From Bog-159 sp049511415 (GTDB taxonomy: Bacteria; Acidobacteriota; Terriglobia; Bryobacterales; Bryobacteraceae), in assembly GCA_049511415.1 (NCBI GenBank), contig JBEKYC010000019.1, positions 34,367 through 98,366 of the forward strand: a stretch of 64,000 nt of DNA, read 5' to 3'. Within the stretch, counting starts at the first letter, position 1; every line of letters starts with the position of its first letter. Below the pieces are notes generated by a model that was given only the letters and a program-made list of their open reading frames with translations, was not told the DNA's origin and did not search any database. Of the stretch, positions 24,768 through 33,207 are shown piece by piece. The position numbers and the translations under genes were made by a program.

Positions 24768-27584
24768 TCACCGCGTGGCAACCTCACCCGACGACGCCTT
24801 CGCCAGCAGCAGAGCACGGACCGCGGAGAAGATTCTCTCGACTGCCGGACGCCTGTAAGCCCATCGCGCGTCGGGCTCGGGCCGATTCACCACCATGGTG
24901 GCGTTCGCTTCGTAGAGCAGCAGTTCGCCGGCGGGGGTCAAGCCGAAATCGGCGCCCGCATAGTCCAGGCCGAGCGCACTCTGGATCCCTGCGAGCGCGG
25001 CCATCGCGCGCGCGCCGAGCACCTTGGGCATGTTGTCCAGGAACTCGGCGTCTTCCGCGCGATGCGCCGCACTGTCAGCCATCTCCGCCGTGAAGTAATG
25101 GATTTTCCAGTCGCTCGATATGGCCGCGTGCAGGGGATAGAGTTGGCCATCGATCATCATCACCCGGTACTTGCGGGCTTTACCGTCGGCCCCGCGGGAA
25201 TCCAGATATTGAATCGCCGTCAACTCCGCCCCAGGCAGCCCTGCCACGGCGTCCGCCAACATGTCCACGCCCGCCACGCGCACGAAATGGCGGCCGGTAT
25301 GAAATCCCGGCGTGCGCAGCAGCAGCGGAAACTGCAAACCGTGGCGGGCCAGGGTGGCCGCCGCATTGGGCGCCCGCAGCAAATCGCGCGGCAGTGTCAC
25401 CGTAACCGGTGTGATCACGCCCGGCACGCCCGCCAACCGCCGCGCATTGTCCGCGCGGCCGGTGGCCATCACCGCCGCCGGTGCGTTGAGCATAGGCGCG
25501 CCGCTCAGAGCCGCCAGCGATTGCGCCGCGGCCAGCGCCTCTCCCGCCCGATCCACATCGCCGATGGAGTTCAAGATCAACCCGTGACGTGGCAGCGGCT
25601 GGCTGAGATCGTAGAATTCCGGCGCGACTACGGTGGTCTCGAACACGCGATCATCCAGGAAATGACGCACCGGGATGTTGCCGCCAGTCGTGGAGATCAG
25701 CAGCAGCAGCGGCGCCGGCGGACCCTCGCCGCGATAGGGCAAGGTGACCGCCGCGCGGTACTCGAACCCCTTGCGGCGATGCCATCCCGCGCGCTCCGCT
25801 TCTCCCGCTTCCGCCAGTACGCAGGCCAGCCCCTGGTGCGCTTCCGGCGAATCCGGGTCGGCGCGCAAAGCAGCTTCGTAGTGTTCGCGCGCCGTCGTCA
25901 GTTCGCCGTTTTCGTAAAGCACGTTGGCCAGGTTGATGTGGCTCATCGCGTCATGCGGATGCCGCGCGGCCGCCTGCATATAGGCAGTGCGCGCCGCCGT
26001 GCGATACCCGGTCGAATGCAGCAGCGTGCCCAGATTGTTGAGCGCCCGGCGGTCGTCCGGCGCCCGCGCCAGCACCTCCAGATAGGCATCCCGCGCTTCC
26101 CGCGTGCGGCCCATTTGCATCAATAGATCAGCCCGCTCCCGCCGCCCCAAGGCCACCGTGCGCTCAACCAGAACGTCTAAATCGGCTTCCCGGGTGCGGT
26201 GATTCACAATCGCCGCGCGCAACGCCAGCCGGCCGCCGATCACCGTGGTGGATGGCGCAGCCACGCCGGATTCCTGCAGTTCCACGGCGATGCGCGCATT
26301 CACGCCATCCGTCTCCTCCGCGCGGTAGCGGAAGCAGACGATGTTCAACTCCACCGGCGCCGCCAGCTCCAGTTCCGGCGTCTGCGCGATGCGGCTTTCC
26401 AGGTAGCGCGCCAGTTCGCAGGTGCGCGCGATGGAGGACCCCAAGGCCTCGGCGCCGTACACCATGAACGTGAACCAGGTCTTCAGCGCGCGAAAGCCGC
26501 GCGACAGATCCGGGCCGAAATCGCAGGGCCAGGGCGAGCCCGCGGCCAGTCCGCGCGCTTCGCGCCTTAGGTACGCTGCCGGCTCTTCGAAGGTCTGGCG
26601 GTGCAGCACGCCATCCCGCACCAGTACGAAGCCGGCATCGTAGGGCACTTGCCCCCATTTGTGAAAGTCGAAGGCCAGCGAGTCGGCGCGTTCGATACCC
26701 TTCAGCCGCGGGGCCAACTGGGGCGCGAGCATGGCCAGTGCGCCGCAAGCGCCGTCCACGTGAAACCAGAGACCCTCGGCGCGGGCCAGATCGGCCAATG
26801 CATCCAGGTCGTCGATGGATCCGGTATCCACCGTCCCCGCCGTCCCCACCAACAGGAACGGGGTGAGACCCGCGCGGCGGTCCGCATCCAGGGCCGCGCG
26901 CAAGGCGTTCAGGTCGATGCGATAGCGGCCATCCACGGCGATCGGGCGTAGCCCATCGCTGCCCATGCCGGCGATATCCATGGCCCGCGCGATCGAGGCG
27001 TGAACCGCCGTCGAGGCGTACGCCGCCAGCCGCTTGCCGCCCGCGCCAATCCCCACGCGGCGCGACTCAAAACCCAGCGCCGTGTCCCGCGCCACCAGCA
27101 CGCCGATCAGGTTTCCGAGCGATGCCCCGGTCACGAAAAGTCCGCTGGCGCTCGCCGGAAAACCGAACAGCTTCCGCATCCACTCCGTGACCTGGCGTTC
27201 GACTTCGATGGGAATGTGATCGCGCCCTCCCAGGTTGGCATTCAGCCCGGCCGCCAGCATTTCCGCCAGCAGCCCTACCGGTGTGCCGGCGCCCTGCACC
27301 CATCCCATAAATGCGGGATGCACGTTCCCACCGCCAAACGGCAGAATGTAGCGCATGAATTCCGCATGCACGGCGGCCAAATCCGAGGGCGCCATGGGCA
27401 GGTCGCCGCGGAAGCGCTGGCGCACGGCTGGGGGAATCGGCTGCCAGACGGGGCGTTCGCGAATGTTTTCGACATAGTCGAGTATGTCATCGAGCATCCG
27501 GCGCGCCTGGAGCCGGAAGCCCGCCCAATCGGCCGGATCGAGCGTGCCAGGGGGATTGTCCGGAAGAGGTTGCGAGGCCATCAC
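24768..27584 (-). CDS. Fusion of PLP-dependent group II decarboxylase, TPR and ATP-grasp-like domain
   Basis: 938 residues in three parts. Residues ~1-485 are a complete group II (aromatic-amino-acid/glutamate-type) decarboxylase: GGGNVHPAFMGWVQGAG, FVTGASLGNLIGVLVAR, HVDGACGALAMLAP and the PLP lysine 309 in AFDFHKWGQVPYDAG. About 490-605 are three or four TPRs (ALNNLGTLLHSTGY, SHINLANVLYENGEL, AHQGLACVLAEAG). About 630-930 resemble an ATP-grasp ligase: PLLLRTPGFHTGRHFVRV, IQYLDSRGADGKARKYRVMMIDGQLYPLH, then DYAGADFGLTPAGELLLYEANATM with the metal-binding D...E.N pattern. One polypeptide could make an amine and ligate it to a carboxylate. No neighbour clarifies the pathway. Its 5' end is partly duplicated at 28431-28755. 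Confidence 0.88.
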   Translation of the reverse strand: MMASQPLPDNPPGTLDPADWAGFRLQARRMLDDILDYVENIRERPVWQPIPPAVRQRFRGDLPMAPSDLAAVHAEFMRYILPFGGGNVHPAFMGWVQGAGTPVGLLAEMLAAGLNANLGGRDHIPIEVERQVTEWMRKLFGFPASASGLFVTGASLGNLIGVLVARDTALGFESRRVGIGAGGKRLAAYASTAVHASIARAMDIAGMGSDGLRPIAVDGRYRIDLNALRAALDADRRAGLTPFLLVGTAGTVDTGSIDDLDALADLARAEGLWFHVDGACGALAMLAPQLAPRLKGIERADSLAFDFHKWGQVPYDAGFVLVRDGVLHRQTFEEPAAYLRREARGLAAGSPWPCDFGPDLSRGFRALKTWFTFMVYGAEALGSSIARTCELARYLESRIAQTPELELAAPVELNIVCFRYRAEETDGVNARIAVELQESGVAAPSTTVIGGRLALRAAIVNHRTREADLDVLVERTVALGRRERADLLMQMGRTREARDAYLEVLARAPDDRRALNNLGTLLHSTGYRTAARTAYMQAAARHPHDAMSHINLANVLYENGELTTAREHYEAALRADPDSPEAHQGLACVLAEAGEAERAGWHRRKGFEYRAAVTLPYRGEGPPAPLLLLISTTGGNIPVRHFLDDRVFETTVVAPEFYDLSQPLPRHGLILNSIGDVDRAGEALAAAQSLAALSGAPMLNAPAAVMATGRADNARRLAGVPGVITPVTVTLPRDLLRAPNAAATLARHGLQFPLLLRTPGFHTGRHFVRVAGVDMLADAVAGLPGAELTAIQYLDSRGADGKARKYRVMMIDGQLYPLHAAISSDWKIHYFTAEMADSAAHRAEDAEFLDNMPKVLGARAMAALAGIQSALGLDYAGADFGLTPAGELLLYEANATMVVNRPEPDARWAYRRPAVERIFSAVRALLLAKASSGEVATR

Positions 27585-27625
27585 TTCAATAGTGGCCGCC
27601 GCAGGGTGAAATCACGCCCTAAATT
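27223..27625. repeat. Direct repeat, copy 1 (5' end of decarboxylase gene)
   Basis: This 403-bp segment covers the first ~120 codons of the decarboxylase fusion plus 41 bases upstream. It matches 28431-28755 in the same orientation, nearly base for base, apart from a 78-bp deletion in copy 2. Confidence 0.9.
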
Positions 27626-27712
27626 GGTTTCAATTGTGACGGCCCCGCAGGCGACGGGCATTTGCACATGCCCATCCGCTCTCGCCCCGACCGCCCCCGC
27701 CGTGTTTCTGGC

Positions 27713-28039
27713 TTACCGGTAAGGAATGTCCACTTCAGTAAAACTGCCTGGCGTTGCCGCGTTGACAGCGGCGGCAATTCTGTCGAGGTGCAAGCGGACA
27801 AGCGGCCACTACGGCGTACTCAACACCACTAGAGCGATGCGACGGCCTTCAAGGTTCTGTTGATAGCGCATGTTCTTGTCGGCGGTAAGCAGCACATCAA
27901 AACCGGCCCGCTCGGCTTGGGCCAGCAAGTCGCCGTTGGTCAGCGTGTCCCATCCCCGGTCTTTAGCCTTGGTCACAGCGTGGTCCGGAAGGAAGCGGGC
28001 AACACCACTCGGCGTTACGTGATCAAAAAGTATGCGCAT
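27713..28039 (-). pseudogene. DUF5615 PIN-like toxin interrupted by an in-frame TAG
   Basis: The protein starts MRILFDHVTPSGVARFL and continues ...DKNMRYQQNLEGRRIALVVLSTP, then meets TAG at 27811-27809. The same frame continues WPLVRLHLDRIAAAVNAA...FTEVDIPYR to a TAA at 27713, giving 108 codons, a normal family length. One C-to-T change in a CAG would explain the stop. DUF5615 proteins are PIN-fold predicted ribonuclease toxins; the acidic residues in ILFD and LLTADKN remain. It overlaps the DUF433 antitoxin gene by 17 bases. Confidence 0.85.
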
Positions 28040-28292
28040 CCACGGGTGGGTTGTGAGCGGGGACTGTGAAAGCAGCCGGGTCAAGGCTGCGGGCGGCGAA
28101 TTCAAGTACGGCGTTGATTTGTTCCCGCGTGACGTCGAACTGCTCGATGATTTCCTCTATGCTGGCTCCGGCTTCAAGGTTTTCAAACACCGCCGACACG
28201 GGCATCCGGGTACCGCGAAACACCCATGCACCGCTTAATCGCCCCGGCACGCTTTCAACAGCAGGGCATTGGGACCAATCGAGGGCTGCCAT
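28023..28292 (-). CDS. DUF433 antitoxin
   Basis: 89 residues. The core SVPGRLSGAWVFRGTRMPVSAVFENLEAGASIEEIIEQF, followed by DVTREQINAVLEFAARS, is the DUF433 winged-helix family that partners DUF5615 PIN-like toxins. The gene looks intact and overlaps the start of the nonsense-interrupted toxin, the standard antitoxin-first order. The module lies between the two copies of the decarboxylase 5' repeat. Confidence 0.85.
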   Translation of the reverse strand: MAALDWSQCPAVESVPGRLSGAWVFRGTRMPVSAVFENLEAGASIEEIIEQFDVTREQINAVLEFAARSLDPAAFTVPAHNPPVDAHTF

Positions 28293-28430
28293 GTTTTGCG
28301 CTCCTTTCTTTCAGAATACGCTGTTACCTTAGCGCGCCGCTATCTTTTGGATCGTAACGTCCGCGTCCCTCCTCTGAACTGGCTACTACGAAACGGAGAA
28401 GGTGAGCGGTAGCGCGCAATTCAAGTACGT

Positions 28431-28755
28431 CGCCCTCCCAGGTTGGCATTCAGCCCCGCCGCCAGCATTTACGCCAGCAGCCCTAGCGGTGTGCCGGCGC
28501 CCTGCACCCATCCGATAAACGCGGGATGCACGTTCCCGCCGGCAAACGGCAGAATGTAGCGCATGAATTCCGCATGCACGGGCCGGTCGCGAATGTTCTC
28601 GACATAGTCGAGTATGTCATCGAGCATCCGGCGCGCCTGGAGCCGGAAGCCCGCCCAATCGGCCGGATCGAGCGTGCCAGGGGGATTGTCCGGAAGAGGT
28701 TGCGAGGCCATCACTCCAATAGTGGCCGCCGCGGGGTGAAATCACGCCCTAAATT
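28431..28755 (-). pseudogene. Truncated duplicate of the decarboxylase 5' end (direct repeat, copy 2)
   Basis: From ATG 28714 it repeats residues 1-45 of the fusion protein (DILDYVENIRDRP), skips exactly 26 codons (78 bp, at a shared ACGG), resumes at HAEFMRYILPFAGGNVHPAFIGW and ends at a TAA at 28469 where copy 1 encodes Glu. The upstream 41 bases are also duplicated. Without the PLP-binding half it cannot be an enzyme. Confidence 0.9.
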
Positions 28756-29027
28756 AGCTCGATCGTGACGCGGCGGCCCACGATGGCCGCCGCCCGTTGC
28801 AGACTCGACAGCGTAATGTCGTCCTTCGCACTGAGGAGCCGGTCCACTTGTGTGCGGCTTGTCTTCAGAAGCGTGGCCATCTTGTTCTTGGAGATTTTCT
28901 GTTTCCTCATGGCCTCGGCGAGTTGCCACGCGACGACTTCTTTGACCGCCTGCGCTTGCGCCTCTTCAAAGATGCCTTCTTCCTTGAGGAAGTCATCCAG
29001 GCTGGAACCCATATGCCGCTTGCGCAT
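28749..29027 (-). CDS. HigA-like XRE-family antitoxin
   Basis: 92 residues. MGSSLDDFLKEEGIFEEAQAQAVKEVVAWQLAEAM leads into an XRE helix-turn-helix (KISKNKMATLLKTSRTQVDRLLSAKDDITLSSLQRAAAIVGRRVTIEL). This is the antitoxin usually found directly downstream of Gp49/HigB-like RelE-type toxins. It appears complete, while the toxin before it survives only as a frameshifted C-terminal fragment. Confidence 0.85.
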   Translation of the reverse strand: MRKRHMGSSLDDFLKEEGIFEEAQAQAVKEVVAWQLAEAMRKQKISKNKMATLLKTSRTQVDRLLSAKDDITLSSLQRAAAIVGRRVTIELI

Positions 29028-29184
29028 CGCTCCAACTCCTTCTGGCGCTGGCGCGCCGTTGCTAAATCCTCATCCGGCGTAGCCCGCGTCTCCTTAATGA
29101 ACCGTGCAACGCAACCAGGTGCTCACGGTAAAGGCAAAGCAACACCCGCGCCGCCAGTTTCGTCGAGAGGTCCGTGCGGACCTC
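29020..29184 (-). pseudogene. N-terminally truncated, frameshifted HigB/Gp49-like toxin
   Basis: From 29184 the frame reads EVRTDLSTKLAARVLLCLYREHLVALHG, then a one-base deletion; the next frame continues FIKETRATPDEDLATARQRQKELER. Together these are the C-terminal half of a phage-derived Gp49/HigB-like mRNA interferase (family pattern ARVLFC...LLHGFIKKT..TP..D...A..R..E). The first ~60 residues are absent: only 3 bases separate the remnant from the palindrome at 29188-29222. Confidence 0.75.
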
Positions 29185-29187
29185 CCT

Positions 29188-29222
29188 GCACCTTATTTAG
29201 TACATTGTACTTTAAAAGGTGC
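29188..29222. promoter_or_regulatory. 35-bp dyad, probable toxin-antitoxin operator
   Basis: The centre is AGTACA-T-TGTACT (29199-29211), flanked symmetrically by GCACCTT (29188-29194) and AAGGTGC (29216-29222), all around base 29205. It lies just ahead of the toxin remnant, where HigA-type antitoxins bind to repress their operon. TACAAT on the minus strand inside it could be a -10 element. It is also 111 bases upstream of the divergent lolD-like gene. Confidence 0.6.
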
Positions 29223-29332
29223 ATATGAGGCAAGGCCCTTCACCCGCATGGACCTTCGCGACCGCGATGACCTCGCCGCACGCAACATCCTGCATCCGCC
29301 CTCCGTTCCTGCCTCCCTGCTAACCTACCACT

Positions 29333-30058
29333 ATGTCCGGTGCTTCCTCCGAACCCGTCCTCCGCGCCGAAAAACTCTCCAAAATCTACCGCTCCGGCAA
29401 CGCCGACCTCGTCATCTTCGACAACCTCGACTTCGAAGTGCATCGCGGCGAAATGCTCGCCCTCGTCGGTGAATCCGGCGCCGGGAAATCTACGTTATTA
29501 CATTTGTTGGGCGGTCTGGACAGGCCTACGAGCGGTACGATATACTACGGTTCGACAGACATTTCACGGCTCGCGGACTCCGAACTTGCCTGTTTCCGGA
29601 ATCGCGAGATCGGGTTCGTTTGGCAGATTCACTACCTGCTGCCGGAGTTTACGGCGCTCGAAAATGTGATGATGCCTTTGCTGATCCGGGGGGTGCCGCA
29701 TGGTCAGGCGGCGGCGGATTCGCTGGAGAGGTTGGATGAAGTCGGGCTTCAGGCGCGTGCCACGCATCGCGCGGGCGAACTATCCGGGGGGGAGCAGCAG
29801 CGTGTTGTGCTGGCGCGGGCCCTGGTCGGAAAACCTTCTCTGCTGCTTGCCGACGAACCCACCGGAAACCTCGATTTCAGGACCGGCGAAATGATCTTCG
29901 ATCTTCTGGAAAGCCTGCATCGGTCTCATACGCTCACTTCGGTCCTCGTCACCCACAACCTGTCATTCGCCAGAAGATGCGACCGGATTCTGACGATCGA
30001 AAGCGGGGCCCTGGTAACGGGTCCCGGCAATACCGCGCATCCGCAGTCCGATGAATAG
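29333..30058 (+). CDS. lolD: LolD/MacB-type ABC transporter ATP-binding protein
   Basis: 241 residues with Walker A GESGAGKST, Q-loop GFVWQIHYLLPEFTALENVMMPL, signature LSGGEQQRV, Walker B LLLADEPTGNLD and switch histidine VLVTHNLSF. The LPEFTALENV stretch is typical of LolD, the ATPase that powers lipoprotein release from the inner membrane. No LolC/E permease is adjacent; the accessory island ends just upstream, so an insertion may have separated them. clpC follows after 29 bases. Confidence 0.85.
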   Translation: MSGASSEPVLRAEKLSKIYRSGNADLVIFDNLDFEVHRGEMLALVGESGAGKSTLLHLLGGLDRPTSGTIYYGSTDISRLADSELACFRNREIGFVWQIHYLLPEFTALENVMMPLLIRGVPHGQAAADSLERLDEVGLQARATHRAGELSGGEQQRVVLARALVGKPSLLLADEPTGNLDFRTGEMIFDLLESLHRSHTLTSVLVTHNLSFARRCDRILTIESGALVTGPGNTAHPQSDE

Positions 30059-30087
30059 TATCTTTAATAGTAGGGAGCGTCACGGTC

Positions 30088-32562
30088 ATGTTTGAACGTT
30101 ATACCGAAAAGGCCCGCCGGGTAATCTTCTTCGCCCGTTACGAGGCCAGCCAGTTCGGCAGTCCTTATATCGAAACAGAGCACCTGCTCCTCGGATTGCT
30201 ACGGGAGGATAAGGCGCTCGCCAACCGGTTCCTCCGTTCGCACGCCGCCGTGGAGTCCATCCGCAAGCAGATCGAAGGCCACACCCAGATCCGCGAAAAA
30301 GTGTCCACCTCCGTCGATCTGCCGTTGAGCCATGAGTGCAAGCGCGTGCTGGCGTACGGCGCCGAAGAGGCGGAGCGCCTGAACCACAAGCACATCGGCA
30401 CCGAGCATCTGCTGCTGGGGCTGCTCCGCGAGGAGAAGTGCTTCGCCGCCGAGATCCTGCATGAACGCGGCCTGCGCCTCTCCACTATTCGCGAAGAACT
30501 AGCGCGTTCGCAATCCGAAAAGGTAGCTGCCAACCGTCCCAAGGAAAGCTCCTTGCTGGCCGAGTTCAGCCGCGATCTGACCCAGGCGGCCATGGACAAT
30601 TCGCTCGATCCGCTGATCGGCCGCGATTTCGAGCTGGAGCGCGTCGTGCAGATCCTGTGCCGCCGCACCAAGAACAACCCGGTTCTGATCGGCGAGCCCG
30701 GCGTCGGCAAGACGGCCATCGTGGAAGGCCTCGCGCAGCGCATCGCGGAAGGCGACGTGCCCTCGTTCCTGGCCGACAAGCGCATCCTGGCGCTGGACCT
30801 ATCCCTGATCGTGGCCGGCACGAAGTATCGCGGCCAGTTCGAAGAGCGCCTCAAGACCATCATGAAGGAGTTGATGGAGAATCAGAACGCCATCATCTTC
30901 ATCGACGAATTGCACACCTTGGTAGGCGCTGGATCGGCCGAAGGCTCGCTCGACGCCGCCAACATTTTGAAACCCGCGCTTTCCCGCGGCGAAATCCAGT
31001 GCATCGGCGCCACTACCCCCGCCGAGTTCCGCAAGTCCATCGAAAAAGACCGGTCCCTCGAACGCCGCTTCCAGGCCGTGAAAGTGCCGCCGCCCAGCGA
31101 GCAGGATGCCGTCAAGATCCTGTTCGGCATCAAGGATCGCTACGAGAAATTCCACGCGGTGGGCTACACCGACGATGCCATCGAGACGGCCGTGTTCACC
31201 TCCAGCCGCTACATTCCCGATCGCTTCCTGCCCGACAAAGCTATCGATCTGATCGATGAAGCCGGCGCGCGCGTGAAGCTGCGCCAGACCACCCTGCCCA
31301 GCGATTTGGCCGACATTCAAAAGCGCATCAAGTTCATCGTCCATCGCATGGAGAACGCCATCGCGAACCACGAGTTCGAGAAGGCCCGCTTCTACTCCGA
31401 CGAGGAGCGCAAAGAGCGCGAGAACATGCGCCAGTTGCGCGAGAAGTACAACCTGGACGACACTTCCACCGGCATCGTCACCAAGGACGATATCGAAGAT
31501 GTGGTGGCGCGCTGGACCGGCGTGCCCATGACCGCCATCAAGGAAGAAGAGATCACCAAGCTGCTGCGCATCGAAGAAGAGTTGCACAAGCGCATCATCA
31601 GCCAGGAGAAGGCCATTTCCGTGCTCGCCCGCGCTATTCGCCGCTCGCGCGCGGGGCTGAAGGCCAGCGCTCGGCCGGCCGGATCGTTCCTGTTCCTGGG
31701 CCCCACCGGCGTCGGCAAGACCGAAGTCGCCCGCGCCTTGGCTTCCTTCCTGTTCGGCAGCGAAAAATCGCTCATCCGCTTCGACATGTCGGAGTTCATG
31801 GAGAAGCATTCGGTCTCGAAGCTGATCGGTTCGCCTCCCGGATACGTGGGTTATGAAGAGGGTGGGCAGTTGACCGAGCGCGTGAAACGGTCGCCTTACT
31901 CGATCATCCTGCTGGATGAAATCGAAAAGGCCCACCCGGACATTTACAATATCCTGCTCCAGGTATTTGAAGACGGCCAGTTGACCGATGGCTTGGGCAA
32001 CCAGGTGGACTTCAAGAACACCATCATTATCATGACTTCGAACCTGGGCGCCCGCTTCCTGGAAAAGCGCGGCCACCTGGGCTTCTCCGCCCCGGCGGGC
32101 GAGGGCATCCCCTCCAAGATCGAGGACATGGTGCGCGGCGAAGTGAAGCGCGCCTTCAACCCCGAATTCCTGAACCGCCTGGACGACATTATCCTGTTCA
32201 CCTCGCTGAACGACGAGGACCTGCTGAAGATCATCGAACTGATGGTGGGGATGATCAACGTGAACCTGGAAGCCAAGCAGATCAAGATCTCGCTCACGCC
32301 GGACGCCGCCAAGTACGTGCTGGAGAAAACCTGCGCCGACCGCAGCTACGGCGCGCGGCCGCTCCGCCGCGCCTTGCAGAAGTTTATCGAGGACCCGCTC
32401 TCGGAAGCCCTGATCCAAGGCTCGCTGCCGCGCCCCGCGGATCTGGAGGTCTACCTGGGCGACACCGGCATCTATTACCGCGCGCTAAACGCCGAGCAGC
32501 CCGTCGCTGCCGGCGACGCCCCAGCCGAGCCGGTGCCCGGCGTGCCGCTGTACACGTTCTAG
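30088..32562 (+). CDS. clpC: ClpC-type AAA+ unfoldase
   Basis: 824 residues. Two Clp N-repeats (FERYTEKARRVIFFARYEA, EHLLLGLLRE twice) occupy about 1-150. The first AAA domain has GEPGVGKTA and IIFIDELHTLVGAGSAEGSLDAAN. A UVR-like middle segment (NAIANHEFEKARFYSDEER) follows. The second AAA domain has GPTGVGKTEVAR, SKLIGSPPGYVGYEEGG and ILLDEIEKAHPD, ending with the Clp D2-small domain (SYGARPLRRALQKFIEDPL). It feeds substrates to ClpP and controls stress protein turnover; clpP is not in the window. Confidence 0.95.
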   Translation: MFERYTEKARRVIFFARYEASQFGSPYIETEHLLLGLLREDKALANRFLRSHAAVESIRKQIEGHTQIREKVSTSVDLPLSHECKRVLAYGAEEAERLNHKHIGTEHLLLGLLREEKCFAAEILHERGLRLSTIREELARSQSEKVAANRPKESSLLAEFSRDLTQAAMDNSLDPLIGRDFELERVVQILCRRTKNNPVLIGEPGVGKTAIVEGLAQRIAEGDVPSFLADKRILALDLSLIVAGTKYRGQFEERLKTIMKELMENQNAIIFIDELHTLVGAGSAEGSLDAANILKPALSRGEIQCIGATTPAEFRKSIEKDRSLERRFQAVKVPPPSEQDAVKILFGIKDRYEKFHAVGYTDDAIETAVFTSSRYIPDRFLPDKAIDLIDEAGARVKLRQTTLPSDLADIQKRIKFIVHRMENAIANHEFEKARFYSDEERKERENMRQLREKYNLDDTSTGIVTKDDIEDVVARWTGVPMTAIKEEEITKLLRIEEELHKRIISQEKAISVLARAIRRSRAGLKASARPAGSFLFLGPTGVGKTEVARALASFLFGSEKSLIRFDMSEFMEKHSVSKLIGSPPGYVGYEEGGQLTERVKRSPYSIILLDEIEKAHPDIYNILLQVFEDGQLTDGLGNQVDFKNTIIIMTSNLGARFLEKRGHLGFSAPAGEGIPSKIEDMVRGEVKRAFNPEFLNRLDDIILFTSLNDEDLLKIIELMVGMINVNLEAKQIKISLTPDAAKYVLEKTCADRSYGARPLRRALQKFIEDPLSEALIQGSLPRPADLEVYLGDTGIYYRALNAEQPVAAGDAPAEPVPGVPLYTF

Positions 32563-33207
32563 CTCTGGGTTGTGGCGCTGCGTGCGGGAAACCAAGCGCG
32601 CAGCACAGCTTTGAATTTCAGAAACGCCGGATCGCCGCATTTTTCCAGGCTGACCTTGGCCGCCAGTGTCCTGAAGATCGCTCTCGATTTTGGAATACGT
32701 GTGCGCCGTCGGGCGGCTTCGAGCGCCCCCTTTGGATCGGCAGGCTTGGCGTGCCCTTCCTTTAGAAGGCCTTCCGTCAGCAGCCAAGCGCGTAGCGCAG
32801 GCATTCCTCCTGGCCAGTTGATCGCCTGCGCTACGTGAGGAGACTCACTCCAAAACCAGTTCTCCAGTTCCGGATCGATTACAATGGCGGCGCCACGATC
32901 AGTCCAACGCGCATGGAGGTGCTCTTCGATGATTACCTCGAGTTTTTCGCGTGACAGCTCCTCCTTACCGCAGCCATGCCGATCGCAGATTGCCACGGCG
33001 TGGCGGTAAGTTTCTGGCCTGCGCCTGCAAGAACGCCGCCGCGCCGTTCAGCACGCCGGGGTCTCTGTACGGATGAATAACGATGTCGTAGGTAATCTGG
33101 CGGATGCCCAAAGCCCCATGCCGCTTCAGCACTTCTTCAAGAGCCGCGGCCATGGATCCATCGGCTGCCAGGACGACCAACTCGCTGGGACCTTCCTCTC
33201 CCGTCAT
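32559..33207 (-). pseudogene. TOPRIM/DUF4276-like effector partner of the AAA ATPase, frameshifted
   Basis: Two frames together make one ~215-residue protein. ATG 33207 (overlapping the ATPase stop as ATGA) gives LVVLAADGSMAAALEEVLKRH...GAAAFLQAQARN. One extra base near 33010 then shifts frame to YRHAVAICDRHGCGKEELSREKLE...AIVIDPELENWFWSESPHVAQAINWPGG...GDPAFLKFKAVLRAWFP. The total of 649 bases is 3n+1, as one inserted base predicts. The acidic ICDRHGCG and VIDPELE motifs suggest a TOPRIM-like nuclease fold. Such genes commonly sit beside AAA ATPases in predicted defence loci. It overlaps clpC convergently by four bases. Confidence 0.7.

Noticed and set aside
28380..28430. Short coding-looking stretch (GYYETEKVSGSAQFKYV)
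   Set aside because: Too short, no start, and it abuts the duplicated repeat; possibly debris but not supportable as a gene.
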